From Bacteroidales bacterium (lineage in GTDB: Bacteria > Bacteroidota > Bacteroidia > Bacteroidales > F082): a stretch of 58,489 bases of DNA. Position numbers and translations under genes: made by a program. The notes under the pieces were generated by a model, which had not been told where the DNA came from, searched no databases, and worked only from the letters and a program-made list of their open reading frames with translations. Position 1 is the stretch's first letter, and every line of letters starts with the position of its first letter. The stretch lies in contig JACCQN010000021.1 in assembly GCA_015709215.1 (NCBI GenBank), positions 1-58,489 on the forward strand, written 5' to 3'. Shown here piece after piece: positions 13,791-21,437 of this stretch.

Positions 13791-16364
13791 ATGAAAACAA
13801 AACTAATGATCATCCTGCTTTGCAGTCTGTTTGTTTATACATCTGCTGAAGCGCAATGGACCATGATACCGGATAACAATTTTGAGCAGGCACTGATTGA
13901 TCTTGGGATTGATGATGTGCTGGATGGGAAAGTGTTGACAGCGAATGTGGAAAACATTACTGGTTTAGATGTTACTGATAAAAACATTAGTTATTTAACT
14001 GGTATTGAAGCATTTATTTCACTTCAATTTTTACAAGCGTCAAATAATTTTTTACAGGCTATCAATACATCGACGATGCCAGAGCTTGAAATTTTAATTG
14101 CTATGGTAAATGAAATAACAACCCTTGATTTGTCGCAAAATACGAGCCTAAAGAGGTTATTATTAAACAATAATAAATTAACCGAGATTGACGTTTCAAA
14201 TAACCCTCAATTAGAAGAACTTGTTGTTGGAGCTAATGAACTATCAAGTATAGATGTTTCGAATAACCAACTATTAAAAGATCTCTTTTTAATGGAAAAC
14301 CAGCAACTGACTAGTATCGATGTTTCTTCTAACCCTTTATTAGAAAGATTGTTATTGCGCAATTGTGGGATAAGCCAAGTTGATTTAAGCAATAATATAC
14401 ATTTGAAATATTTAGACGTTGATAATAATCAGCTTTCGAGTTTAGACTTATCAAACAACCCAGAGGTGGAAGGATTAGTAATACGCTATAATGGACTTCT
14501 TAACAACGTAAACCTTAAGAATGGCGAAAACCAACAGTTAACAACTTTTTGGGCAAAAAATTGCCCTAATTTGACTTGTGTTCAAGTGGATGATGCCGCC
14601 TGGTCAGAGGCCAATTGGACAGAGATTGATCCGCAGATGTATTTTAGTGAAAACTGTGGAGAGGGATCATACACTTTGATACCAGACAATAGTTTTGAAC
14701 AGGCACTGATTGATCTGGGGATTGATGATTTACTGGATGGTAAGGTGCTGACGGAGAGTGTGGATACAGTTACAACGCTGAATGTTGAAAACAAAAATAT
14801 TGCTGAACTAACAGGAATAGAAGCATTTACGAGTTTATTACACTTGAGTTGTGGAATTAATCAAATATCAAGTCTTGAACTGTCTAATTATAATTTAAAA
14901 ACCTTGTTAGCCTATCAAAACCTCTTAACAACTTTTAGTATACAAAACCTACCAAATCTTGAGGTACTTGATATTACCACCAATCAATTCAGTAATTTAG
15001 ATATATCAGATAGTCCGAAATTAAAAGAACTATTTTGTGTTGATGCTGGTTTAACAAGTTTGGATTTATCAGACAGCCCTTCTTTAGAAAATGTTACTGT
15101 TTATGAAAATAGTATTTCAACACTGAATGTAGAAAACTGTACTTCATTAAAATCAATCGCAATCTGGGACAATCAGCTAACGCAGCTTCAGTTAGCAACA
15201 AATTTATCTCTTGAATCTATAGGCATTTGGAGGAATCAACTTGTATCACTAGACTTGTCGAATAATCCCAATATAAAGATAATTGCTGTCAATAGTAATC
15301 AACTAGAAGAACTCAAGTTAAGGAATGGAAATAATTCAATTATCGAATATTTTGTCGCAATTGAAAACCCCAATCTCACCTGTATAGAAGTAGATGATGT
15401 GGTATGGTCGGAGGCCAACTGGACTCAGATTGATCCACAGATGTATTTTTCAGAATTTTGCGGTGCTACAGGTGATGACAGCGATGGTGACGGCGTTCCG
15501 GATGCATTTGATGACTATCCAATGGATGATACACGTGCATTTGACAATTATTTTCCTGCCGCGGGTTATGGCAGTCTGGGTTTTGAAGATCTATGGCCAG
15601 GAATGGGAGACTACGACTTCAATGATGTTGTGGTGGATTATCAGTTTCACTGTATAACCAACGCTCAAAACAAGGTGGCTGAAGTTAAAGCAAACTTTGT
15701 GCTAAAGGCTAGTGGTGCATCATTGCGCAATGGTTTTGGTTTTAACTTAGCTGAAGCCAGTCAATATCTGCAAAACAATTTGTCTGAGGTACAAGTTAGC
15801 GGATATCATGTAACAGAAGCCTTTGTAAGCTTAATGGAAAACGGATTTGAATCTGGACAGAGCCAACCAACGATCATTGTTTTTGATGATTTTTTCAATG
15901 TGATGGAGCATCCAGGTACGGGATTAGGCATCAATACAGAACTTGACAAACCCTTTGTTGAATTTGATACTTTGCAGTTGGCAATTCAGCCTTCAGGCCT
16001 GCAATTTGGGTTGCAGGACTTCAAATTTGAATACTGGAATCCTTTCATTATCGTGAACAACGAGCGAGGCAAGGAAGTACATCTGCCTGATTATCCCCCC
16101 ACAGATATGGCTGACCTCAGTATTTTTGGCACCTACGACGACAATTCTAATCCAGTAACAGGAAGGTATTACAAAACAGCCAATAATTTGCCCTGGGCAA
16201 TTCATGTTGTCGAGGAATTTGATTGGCCATTGGAAAAAGTCAGCATAGTTGAAGCCTATCGCCATTTCTTTGATTGGGCTAAAAGTGCCGGTGATGAATA
16301 CGAGAACTGGTACAAGGATCTCAATGGATACCGCGATGAAGAAAAGTTATATATCAGGGAGTAA
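13791..16364 (+). CDS. Secreted LRR protein with C-terminal LruC domain
   Basis: An 857-aa exported protein: signal peptide (residues 1-21, ending SAEAQ), then two long internal repeats, each opening with TMIPDNNFEQALIDLGIDD or a close variant and containing leucine-rich repeats of the L-x-x-L-D-L/V-S-N-N type, then an acidic DSDGDGVPDAFDDYP linker at about 560 and an LruC domain with YGSLGFEDLWPGMGDYDFND. LruC proteins are outer-surface proteins in Bacteroidota and spirochaetes. The two halves are clearly duplicated, ending with matching TCVQVDDAAWSEANWT / TCIEVDDVVWSEANWT segments. Likely a lysogenic-conversion surface protein. Confidence 0.85.
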   Translation: MKTKLMIILLCSLFVYTSAEAQWTMIPDNNFEQALIDLGIDDVLDGKVLTANVENITGLDVTDKNISYLTGIEAFISLQFLQASNNFLQAINTSTMPELEILIAMVNEITTLDLSQNTSLKRLLLNNNKLTEIDVSNNPQLEELVVGANELSSIDVSNNQLLKDLFLMENQQLTSIDVSSNPLLERLLLRNCGISQVDLSNNIHLKYLDVDNNQLSSLDLSNNPEVEGLVIRYNGLLNNVNLKNGENQQLTTFWAKNCPNLTCVQVDDAAWSEANWTEIDPQMYFSENCGEGSYTLIPDNSFEQALIDLGIDDLLDGKVLTESVDTVTTLNVENKNIAELTGIEAFTSLLHLSCGINQISSLELSNYNLKTLLAYQNLLTTFSIQNLPNLEVLDITTNQFSNLDISDSPKLKELFCVDAGLTSLDLSDSPSLENVTVYENSISTLNVENCTSLKSIAIWDNQLTQLQLATNLSLESIGIWRNQLVSLDLSNNPNIKIIAVNSNQLEELKLRNGNNSIIEYFVAIENPNLTCIEVDDVVWSEANWTQIDPQMYFSEFCGATGDDSDGDGVPDAFDDYPMDDTRAFDNYFPAAGYGSLGFEDLWPGMGDYDFNDVVVDYQFHCITNAQNKVAEVKANFVLKASGASLRNGFGFNLAEASQYLQNNLSEVQVSGYHVTEAFVSLMENGFESGQSQPTIIVFDDFFNVMEHPGTGLGINTELDKPFVEFDTLQLAIQPSGLQFGLQDFKFEYWNPFIIVNNERGKEVHLPDYPPTDMADLSIFGTYDDNSNPVTGRYYKTANNLPWAIHVVEEFDWPLEKVSIVEAYRHFFDWAKSAGDEYENWYKDLNGYRDEEKLYIRE

Positions 16365-16450
16365 ATATAGCGACTTAAGTGATGGGGCGACTTTAGAGAC
16401 TAGAAATATGATTTGAAGATTTCTGATTCAAAGATTGAAGATTTGAGGAT

Positions 16451-16475
16451 CTGTCTCCCGCTGGTCGCCAGACAG
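16451..16475. repeat. Dispersed palindrome, copy 3
   Basis: CTGTCT and AGACAG enclose cccgctggtcgcc, embedded in ttgaagatttgag/tttgaaaatttgag low-complexity sequence. Same family as 6661-6687 and 8179-8205. Confidence 0.5.
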
Positions 16476-16547
16476 GTTTGAAAATTTGAGATTAAAGGAA
16501 TAAATCAGGGTGCGAATTAAAGTCACACCCTGATTTGTTGCAGGACC

Positions 16548-16967
16548 TTAAAGATCCTGCTGCCATTGGATATTTTTGAGCCAGTTGTTGGCGAAATCTG
16601 CCAGATCAGCTTGCTGTTTTGGATGGATCTGCCAGCTGTCGGCTTTGAGGAAAATGGCTTCGGTGTAATAGATGGAGTTTTGGAAGGTGAGGGGGATGAT
16701 GAGCAAATTTTTTGATACCTTTTTTTGATCAATGACAGCGAAAGTCATATCAGGATCGGGTACCAGATCGCCATTTTGTTCGAAGTAATGGCTGAGGGAG
16801 TAGATGGTGGCGTTGTTGCCGGCAAAATCTACTTCGTGAACCAGCTTTTCGATGGAGAGTGGCATGATGGCTGAGCCTCCACGATCCAGTTTGAGGTAAT
16901 CAGCCTGTCCCATTTGGGTGATAAGCTTTGCAAAGATGCGTGAAGCGGTTTTGTTAAGTGATTTCAT
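16548..16967 (-). CDS. Conserved mobile-element protein (139 aa, DUF6908-like)
   Basis: The protein has blocks I associate with an uncharacterised family found on plasmids and integrative elements: YLKLDRGGSAIMPLSIEKL, YSLSHYFEQNGDLVPDPDM and ADFANNWLKNI. The DUF6908 label is from memory and tentative. No signal or membrane segment and no visible catalytic motif. It is alone on the minus strand, next to a 2.7-kb non-coding structured block whose first element begins 87 bp upstream of its start. Confidence 0.6.
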   Translation of the reverse strand: MKSLNKTASRIFAKLITQMGQADYLKLDRGGSAIMPLSIEKLVHEVDFAGNNATIYSLSHYFEQNGDLVPDPDMTFAVIDQKKVSKNLLIIPLTFQNSIYYTEAIFLKADSWQIHPKQQADLADFANNWLKNIQWQQDL

Positions 16968-17053
16968 AAGTGTAAGTGTTTGATTAATAATGAATTGTAT
17001 TTATTTGATTAGCAATCAGTTACAGCTGAGGGACTGCCCGCAAAAGGCAATAA

Positions 17054-17273
17054 GCCATTAATGAAAGCTTAGGCGCAAAAAAGGCTGGCGGCAGGCGGTT
17101 TGCAAGGCTTGGGCTAAAAAAATAGCTGAGGATAAAGGGATTATGAATGCTGTATATTTTGATTTGTATATCAAGAAAACACAGCGGCTGCTATTTTTTT
17201 TGCACAACCCGAAGGGCTTGGCCTTGCAAAACGGCTGACGACGGGCCAACTTTGCCTAAGCTTTTATTAATGC
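17054..17273. repeat. 220-bp imperfect palindrome (MITE-like or long hairpin)
   Basis: The outer arms, 17054-17079 and 17251-17273, match as reverse complements around AAGCTTAGGC with few mismatches. An inner pair matches ggcggtttgcaaggcttggg (from 17094) with gggcttggccttgcaaaacg (from 17214), and a further gctaaaaaaatagc can pair with gctatttttttt. The whole could fold as one long hairpin. It resembles a non-autonomous mobile element; no target-site duplication is evident. Confidence 0.7.
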
Positions 17274-17349
17274 TATCAAAGGATGAGCGTTGGTTTATTG
17301 AAGTATGAAAATAATGAAAGAGATGAAGGAGTTTGAAAACATTGTTTTA

Positions 17350-17430
17350 GGGTCGACATCTCGACTATCGCTCGATGACCTAAGGTCGAAGGTCTTAAGG
17401 TCGAAGATCTTAATGTCTGAAGGTCGAAAG
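17350..17430 (+). repeat. Short degenerate tandem repeat (AAGGTCGAAG)
   Basis: Successive copies read taaggtcgaaggtctt, aaggtcgaagatctt, and tgaaggtcgaaagtc, preceded by ggtcgacatctcgac. Function unknown; could be a low-complexity relic. Confidence 0.55.
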
Positions 17431-17452
17431 TCAGATTATTGTTAAATAATGC

Positions 17453-17483
17453 TTGCTTTGGCTGATAGGATTGTGTATATTTG
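17453..17483 (+). promoter_or_regulatory. Promoter of candidate sRNA 1
   Basis: TTG at 17453-17455, 20-nt spacer, TATATTTG at 17476-17483. This fits the Bacteroidota consensus. Start expected near 17490. Confidence 0.65.
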
Positions 17484-17489
17484 ATGCTT

Positions 17490-17587
17490 GTTTTCAAGGC
17501 ACGCTCCCCGCGTGCGATTTATATTTTTACCTAATTGGTAGGTTTAATTGTCAAAAGCCTGTTTCTTAAATGAGACGGGCTTTTTTT
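17490..17587 (+). ncRNA. Candidate small RNA 1 (about 98 nt)
   Basis: Begins just after a good promoter, has a perfect hairpin GCACGC-tcccc-GCGTGC (17499-17515), a smaller hairpin tacc-taatt-ggta, and ends in a Rho-independent terminator (AAGCCTGTTTC / GAGACGGGCTT, 17555-17582, then a T run to 17587). No ORF. The same promoter-hairpin-terminator layout is repeated immediately downstream. Confidence 0.6.
17555..17587 (+). terminator. Terminator of candidate sRNA 1
   Basis: An 11-bp stem with two G-U pairs, loop ttaaat, then seven T. Confidence 0.75.
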
Positions 17588-17609
17588 GTAAGGAAAGTCT
17601 TTGAAATAC

Positions 17610-17640
17610 TTGACTTCAGGTGGAGAAGCGTTTATCTTTG
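17610..17640 (+). promoter_or_regulatory. Promoter of candidate sRNA 2
   Basis: TTG at 17610-17612, 20-nt spacer, TATCTTTG at 17633-17640: the same spacing as the promoter of sRNA 1. Confidence 0.65.
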
Positions 17641-17646
17641 CATTAT

Positions 17647-17731
17647 CTTCATATTTTTCAGCGTTTATCGCTGATGTCTAAGTTATTAACTATTTGTCAG
17701 AAGCTCGTTTCGTTTTGGAACGGGCTTTTTT
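17647..17731 (+). ncRNA. Candidate small RNA 2 (about 85 nt)
   Basis: Follows a good promoter. Perfect hairpin TCAGCG-tttat-CGCTGA (17658-17674), an AT-rich middle, then a terminator AAGCTCGTT / AACGGGCTT (17701-17727) with a T run to 17731. It shares the layout and terminator style of sRNA 1 but not its primary sequence, so they may be paralogous or functionally paired RNAs. Confidence 0.6.
17701..17731 (+). terminator. Terminator of candidate sRNA 2
   Basis: Nine-bp stem including one T-G wobble, loop tcgttttgg, then seven T. Confidence 0.75.
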
Positions 17732-18404
17732 TATTGGTATCGGGATAGACATGATGCAGGTGGATGACGGCAGAGAATTCAAGGTTAGTCGAGGGTTGGG
17801 AAAGGCGGGGGTGGTGACTGGCTGGGGCGTACTGTGTGGGTTGGCAGGAAGCCCGGGTATGGTGGTGGCTTATGTTGAGGTTGGCTATGGTGATGGCCAT
17901 AAGGCACTCATACCAGGGCTGACTTTAAGGATGGCGGTGCGACACAGACAGGCGCTACTCCCGTGTGGGATGTTGACAGCTTGCAGAGGAACGAAGGCGA
18001 AAGGAACGGAGGAGGTCTGAAGGAATGGAGCCGAGTCGCCTGTAGCGAAGAGGAAGGCGTCGAGGTGCAATGAGTGAAGCCGCCGTAGTGAGTGCAGCCT
18101 GAGAGACGAGGTATGCTGGAGACATGGGGCTTTGGAATATTGGTTTTGCCGGCAGACAGCTGCTCCGATAAAGGGCGGGTGGGGAAATAGTGAGTGAAGA
18201 ATGAAAAATGAAAAGTGAAGAATGAAAGATTCCTGATTCAAGATTTAAAATTCAAAATTGCTAAGTGTTTAGGCTAAGGTTAACTAAAAATACGGTTGAT
18301 GATTGGTGTGTTTAGAATTGATGGTCAATCAATGGTTGAAATGGTGTATTTACGAACTAAGATAGCTAAATCAGGGGGCTGGGGCAAGGTAGTTTATATA
18401 ATGT

Positions 18405-18467
18405 CAAATTATGGTCACGCCGTGACACTCAAAAATTCCGATGAAAGATAGGAAGTGCCATAATTTG
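18405..18467. repeat. Inverted repeat with alternative inner hairpin
   Basis: caaattatggtcac (18405-18418) is complementary to gtgccataatttg (18455-18467) with one bulge. The left arm also takes part in a competing perfect hairpin GTCACG-c-CGTGAC (18414-18426). Two mutually exclusive folds suggest a switch-like or regulatory element, but this is inference. Confidence 0.5.
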
Positions 18468-18559
18468 CTCATTATGTAATTCTACCGGTTGCGGCTGAAG
18501 GCGCAATTATTGTTCTGAGCTTGGCCGCCAGGCAGACCGAACAGGCATTTGTCTTTATG

Positions 18560-18840
18560 TTTTTTAGGGCTGATGACTTCGTTATGCGCGTCGGTTGAGC
18601 CGGTCATTTACAAGAAGTAAACTCCCGGCCCAACCTCCTTGCATGCCTCGTCCTCAACCCCAAAAATTCATAAAGCCGGGGGGTGTGGATTTGAAGATGG
18701 AACAGGATTGGGTACTTTGTGTTTTTGCCAGATGTGCCATCTGGTGGGTGTGGGAAATGAGGATGCGTTTGGAGGTATTTGTAGGTCAGATGTAAACATC
18801 TGTTGGGCGTTGGTTATTGCCGACGATCAGCCCTAAAAAA
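18560..18840. repeat. 281-bp structured element closed by a 15-bp perfect inverted repeat
   Basis: TTTTTTAGGGCTGAT (18560-18574) pairs perfectly with 18826-18840; after a 14-nt bulge the stem continues as CGTCGG (18589-18594) with CCGACG (18820-18825). Inside are a long hairpin GGTTGAGCCGG / CCGGCCCAACC (18593-18635, sharing two bases with the closing stem) and two look-alike hairpins, CCAGATG-tgc-CATCTGG (18728-18744) and CAGATG-taaa-CATCTG (18787-18802), each followed by ttgggcg/tgggtg. It could be an ornate RNA or a palindromic mobile repeat. Confidence 0.65.
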
Positions 18841-18933
18841 TTCAGTTTTCGGAATGAAGCAAATGGTTGAGTGAGGCGATTATGGGAGATGCTTGTGCAG
18901 GGCTGCCTGGCATAGGGTGGACAATAATTGTGA

Positions 18934-19049
18934 CTGAAGCCGCAATGCCCTTCAGCCGCCTGCTAAATAAAGGAGGCAAGCACAAGAGGAGGGCTGCACC
19001 CGGGGTTCTTGGATTGTGGGCTTGGCCGGTGCAGAACGTTTGTGCTTGC
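18934..19049. repeat. Nested hairpins 3' of the 281-bp element
   Basis: CTGAAG/CTTCAG hairpin (18934-18955), then gcaagcacaa (18976-18985) pairing perfectly with ttgtgcttgc (19040-19049), enclosing CTGCACC/GGTGCAG (18994-19000 with 19028-19034). Together with 18560-18840 this makes nearly 500 bp of continuous potential secondary structure. Confidence 0.55.
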
Positions 19050-19192
19050 TGACTGGCTAGGATAGCGATATGGGTGTGGCGGGTGGGTTTAAATACTTTA
19101 GACCGATTTTTTGGTTGCGGGTGGGAATGATCATTAGCGAGGGGGTGGGGAGGGGATTTGAAGATTTCTGATTCAAAGATTCAAGATTCAAC

Positions 19193-19220
19193 ACCTGCTT
19201 TTTTTAGACTAAATGCGGGT
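19193..19220. repeat. Dispersed palindrome, copy 4 (degenerate)
   Basis: ACCTGC and GCGGGT around ttttttt-agactaaat, flanked by ttcaagattcaa and ttcaaaattcaagc, as for the other family members. Confidence 0.45.
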
Positions 19221-19620
19221 TCAAAATTCAAGCTTGTATCCTTTTTAATTCGTTGAATGGGGAAGATAATAATGGCTGTCTTACAATTTTCTGTAGAAAT
19301 GAACTATAACAAAAGGCAATGCTTGGATATTTTACTTTCCTCATTTCCAGTAGCTAAAAACCAATAGCCTGAAAAAAATATCCGGAATGATTGTTTAGTT
19401 TAATTTTTTTTTGCTAATTTAGTTGGCTTAATAAACACAGCCGGAAAATAGAAACCAAAGCCAACAATTCAGCAGCGTATGAGACATAAAAGCGGAGGAG
19501 ACGGGGAAATATCCTTAGGTGTGTGTCCGACTAGCATTAATAAGATGCGGAACCTTATGGACGATTTGGAAATAGGGTTAATTTTGAGACAATGAAAAAA
19601 GAAGTGATGTCGGCATTTTA

Positions 19621-19683
19621 GGTGCAATTTGGTATAATAAACCGACAATTTGTCGAATTAAAAATAAGTTGGGTGCAATTTGC
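19621..19683. promoter_or_regulatory. Operator-like repeats upstream of the ParA-HEPN pair
   Basis: Two direct copies of GGTGCAATTTG (19621-19631 and 19672-19682) flank a 13-bp palindrome CGACAATTTGTCG (19643-19655), ending 23 bp before the ATG at 19707. ParA-type proteins often repress their own operon, so autoregulation is plausible. A 13-bp inverted near-copy of TTGGGTGCAATTT (19669-19681) follows the second gene at 21341-21353. Confidence 0.55.
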
Positions 19684-19706
19684 AAAACGAATAAAAAATA
19701 AATAAA

Positions 19707-20741
19707 ATGAGAATAGTTTTCTTTAATCATAAAGGTGGAGTTAGTAAAACCACTACGACATTTCATTTAGGGTGGAAACTTGCCCAAAGAGGTCATCGAG
19801 TTCTATTAGTCGATGCAGACCCACAATGTAATCTATCAGGGATAATAATGCAAGACAGCTTTGAGCAGTATTATACCGAAGAAGCTACAAGAAAAAGGAA
19901 TTTAATGGATGGCGTAAACTCTGCATTTCAAGGGAGACCTGAGCCAATAAGTGCATTTGATTGCTATAACGTGCCAAATAATGAAAACTTGTTCCTCTTA
20001 CCTGGTCATCCAAATTTAACGGAGCTAGAGCCTGCATTAAGTTTTGCTCAAACCTCAAATAATGCATTTGCTACTATGCAAAATTTGCCAGGATCGTTTA
20101 ATGCACTAATTGAGAGTTGCTGCAATCATCATGAAATTGAATACGTCCTTATAGATTTGAACCCTGGACTAAGTGCAATCAACCAAAACTTCTTTTCAAT
20201 TTCCGATTTATTCATAGTACCCACTAACCCAGATCCATTCTCTTTAATGGCAGTTCGAACGTTGGCGGATGTTTTACCGCGGTGGTATAGCGCTTCGCAA
20301 CAAATGCGCACCATGTTTACCAATTCGTCATATCCGTTTCCAACCCATGACCCAAAATTTGCAGGGGTAGTCCTTCAAAGATTTAACATAAGAAGTGGAA
20401 GACCTTCAACTCCATATAGGAACAACATGGATGAAATTTTGACAGCTGTTACTACTGAATTGGTTCCTAGATTAGAACAAAATAACATGCTTTTTCAGCC
20501 AAACCTATACACTGAGACCGGGATACCTACAAATTATTGTTTGGCAGAAATTCCAGACTTTCAAAGCCTCCTTCCTCAATCGCACAAATTTGGTGTCCCG
20601 GTATATGCACTTTCAAATGATCAAATTGAACGCTCAGGGACCGTGTTAGATCAAATGGTAGAAAAAAGAAATGAGTTTGACCAAATGTTCGTTGATTTTG
20701 CCCAAAGTATTGAAAGAATAAAGACAAATGCTGAGAGCTAA
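19707..20741 (+). CDS. ParA/Soj-like ATPase paired with a HEPN gene
   Basis: The 344-aa protein begins with a deviant Walker A, KGGVSKTTTT (residues 10-19), in the ParA/MinD layout, followed by LLVDADPQCNLSG and a later VLIDLNPGLSA (Walker B region, with an Asp as in ParA). ParA dimers hydrolyse ATP in plasmid partitioning and in several immunity systems. The signature Gly before Lys is Ser here. No ParB gene follows; instead the next gene, overlapping by 14 bp, encodes a HEPN protein. The pairing suggests control of a toxic RNase rather than DNA partition. Confidence 0.85.
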   Translation: MRIVFFNHKGGVSKTTTTFHLGWKLAQRGHRVLLVDADPQCNLSGIIMQDSFEQYYTEEATRKRNLMDGVNSAFQGRPEPISAFDCYNVPNNENLFLLPGHPNLTELEPALSFAQTSNNAFATMQNLPGSFNALIESCCNHHEIEYVLIDLNPGLSAINQNFFSISDLFIVPTNPDPFSLMAVRTLADVLPRWYSASQQMRTMFTNSSYPFPTHDPKFAGVVLQRFNIRSGRPSTPYRNNMDEILTAVTTELVPRLEQNNMLFQPNLYTETGIPTNYCLAEIPDFQSLLPQSHKFGVPVYALSNDQIERSGTVLDQMVEKRNEFDQMFVDFAQSIERIKTNAES

Positions 20742-21339
20742 GCAAATATTTGACTTTGGTATAAATCGAGTTCGCAATATTGATAGTCTCTTTCTTCATT
20801 TAACAAATCAACTTGGTTTTAACCCAACGGATGTATCAGATTTACTAAGAAGTGAAATAGTTTACTCGCTTTCTAGTTTTGATAGGTTAGTTCACGACTT
20901 GGTAAAGGCAGGAATGATTGATTCGTTTACAGGTATTCGAACAACGACCAATGCTTACAAAAATTTTAGTATTACTTTAAAACAATTTGACGCAATTAAC
21001 AGTGCGTCTATACCTCCTGCAGAATTTGTATTCGAACAAACAATAACATCCAGTCATAAACATTTATCCTTTCAAGATCCGGAAAAAGTAGTTGAAGCAT
21101 TGAGTTTAATATGGCATGAAAATCATAAATGGCAGAAAATAGCTACAGAAATGGGAATGAATCAAAATGACTTGAAAACGGAACTTAAAAACATTGTTAT
21201 TCGGAGAAACCAAATAGTTCATGAAGGTGATTTTGACTTATTCACAGGAGATATTCAACCAATTTTTCAGTCTGATACACGACAATCAGTAGACTTTATT
21301 AATAGTCTGGGTAACACAATTTATAATTTAGTGAAATAA
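20728..21339 (+). CDS. HEPN-domain protein (RiboL-PSP-HEPN-like)
   Basis: The 203-aa helical protein ends with the HEPN signature R-N-Q-I-V-H (R-x4-H, residues about 160-165) in the context IVIRRNQIVHEGDFD. HEPN proteins with this motif are usually metal-independent RNases acting in toxin-antitoxin and abortive-infection systems. The start overlaps the ParA gene by 14 bp, implying translational coupling. The ParA-like ATPase would be the sensor or antitoxin and this protein the effector, by analogy. Confidence 0.78.
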   Translation: MLRAKQIFDFGINRVRNIDSLFLHLTNQLGFNPTDVSDLLRSEIVYSLSSFDRLVHDLVKAGMIDSFTGIRTTTNAYKNFSITLKQFDAINSASIPPAEFVFEQTITSSHKHLSFQDPEKVVEALSLIWHENHKWQKIATEMGMNQNDLKTELKNIVIRRNQIVHEGDFDLFTGDIQPIFQSDTRQSVDFINSLGNTIYNLVK

Positions 21340-21340
21340 A

Positions 21341-21353
21341 AAACTGCACCCAA
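21341..21353 (-). repeat. Inverted copy of the ParA-upstream motif
   Basis: aaactgcacccaa is the reverse complement, with one mismatch, of ttgggtgcaattt at 19669-19681. The two bracket the ParA-HEPN cassette. Confidence 0.5.
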
Positions 21354-21437
21354 TAATCAGGAGTTCATGTGGCACGAAGTGCCTAGCATGAACTCCCGGT
21401 TGAACTATAATCCCCCAACCGAAATCAATTATTAGGG
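21349..21437 (+). ncRNA. Candidate three-way-junction RNA or palindromic element
   Basis: A closing helix CCCAATAAT / ATTATTAGGG brings together two hairpins: GGAGTTCATG-t-GGCAC-gaa-GTGCC-tag-CATGAACTCC (21360-21396) and CGGTTG / CAACCG (21397-21421). The first is unusually strong (15 bp in two segments). It lies immediately after the HEPN gene. It could be a terminator-like structure, an antitoxin RNA, or a REP-type repeat. Confidence 0.5.

Larger units (their letters stand above)
16968..19706. other. 2.7-kb structured non-coding block
   Basis: No protein gene is credible: frames are short, lack family resemblance, and overlap on both strands. The block instead carries, in order, a 220-bp imperfect palindrome (17054-17273), a run of AAGGTCGAAG repeats (17350-17430), two promoter-hairpin-terminator units (17453-17731), a G/purine-rich stretch (17740-18190), several nested inverted repeats (18405-19049), AT-rich repeats, and an operator-like region before the ParA gene (19621-19683). 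Individual parts are listed separately. Confidence 0.65.

Noticed and set aside
17340-17435. CRISPR-like array
   Set aside because: Repeats are short, degenerate and without regular spacers; no cas genes.
17694-18241. Open frames on both strands (108 aa plus; 67 and 118 aa minus)
   Set aside because: Both strands open only because of G/purine bias; no family resemblance, frames overlap terminator and repeats. Treated as non-coding.
18593-18635. Possible integron attC site (GTTGAGC and GCCCAAC ends)
   Set aside because: The order is GTTRRRY...RYYYAAC, the reverse of attC, and there is no integron integrase. Simple palindrome.
18595-19052. Three short plus-strand frames (61-66 aa)
   Set aside because: They lie across the perfect inverted repeats and have no recognisable protein features.
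16968-19706. Known giant phage RNAs (GOLLD, ROOL) or group II intron
   Set aside because: I could not identify their diagnostic motifs (for example a domain V hairpin) by eye; left as an unclassified structured block.
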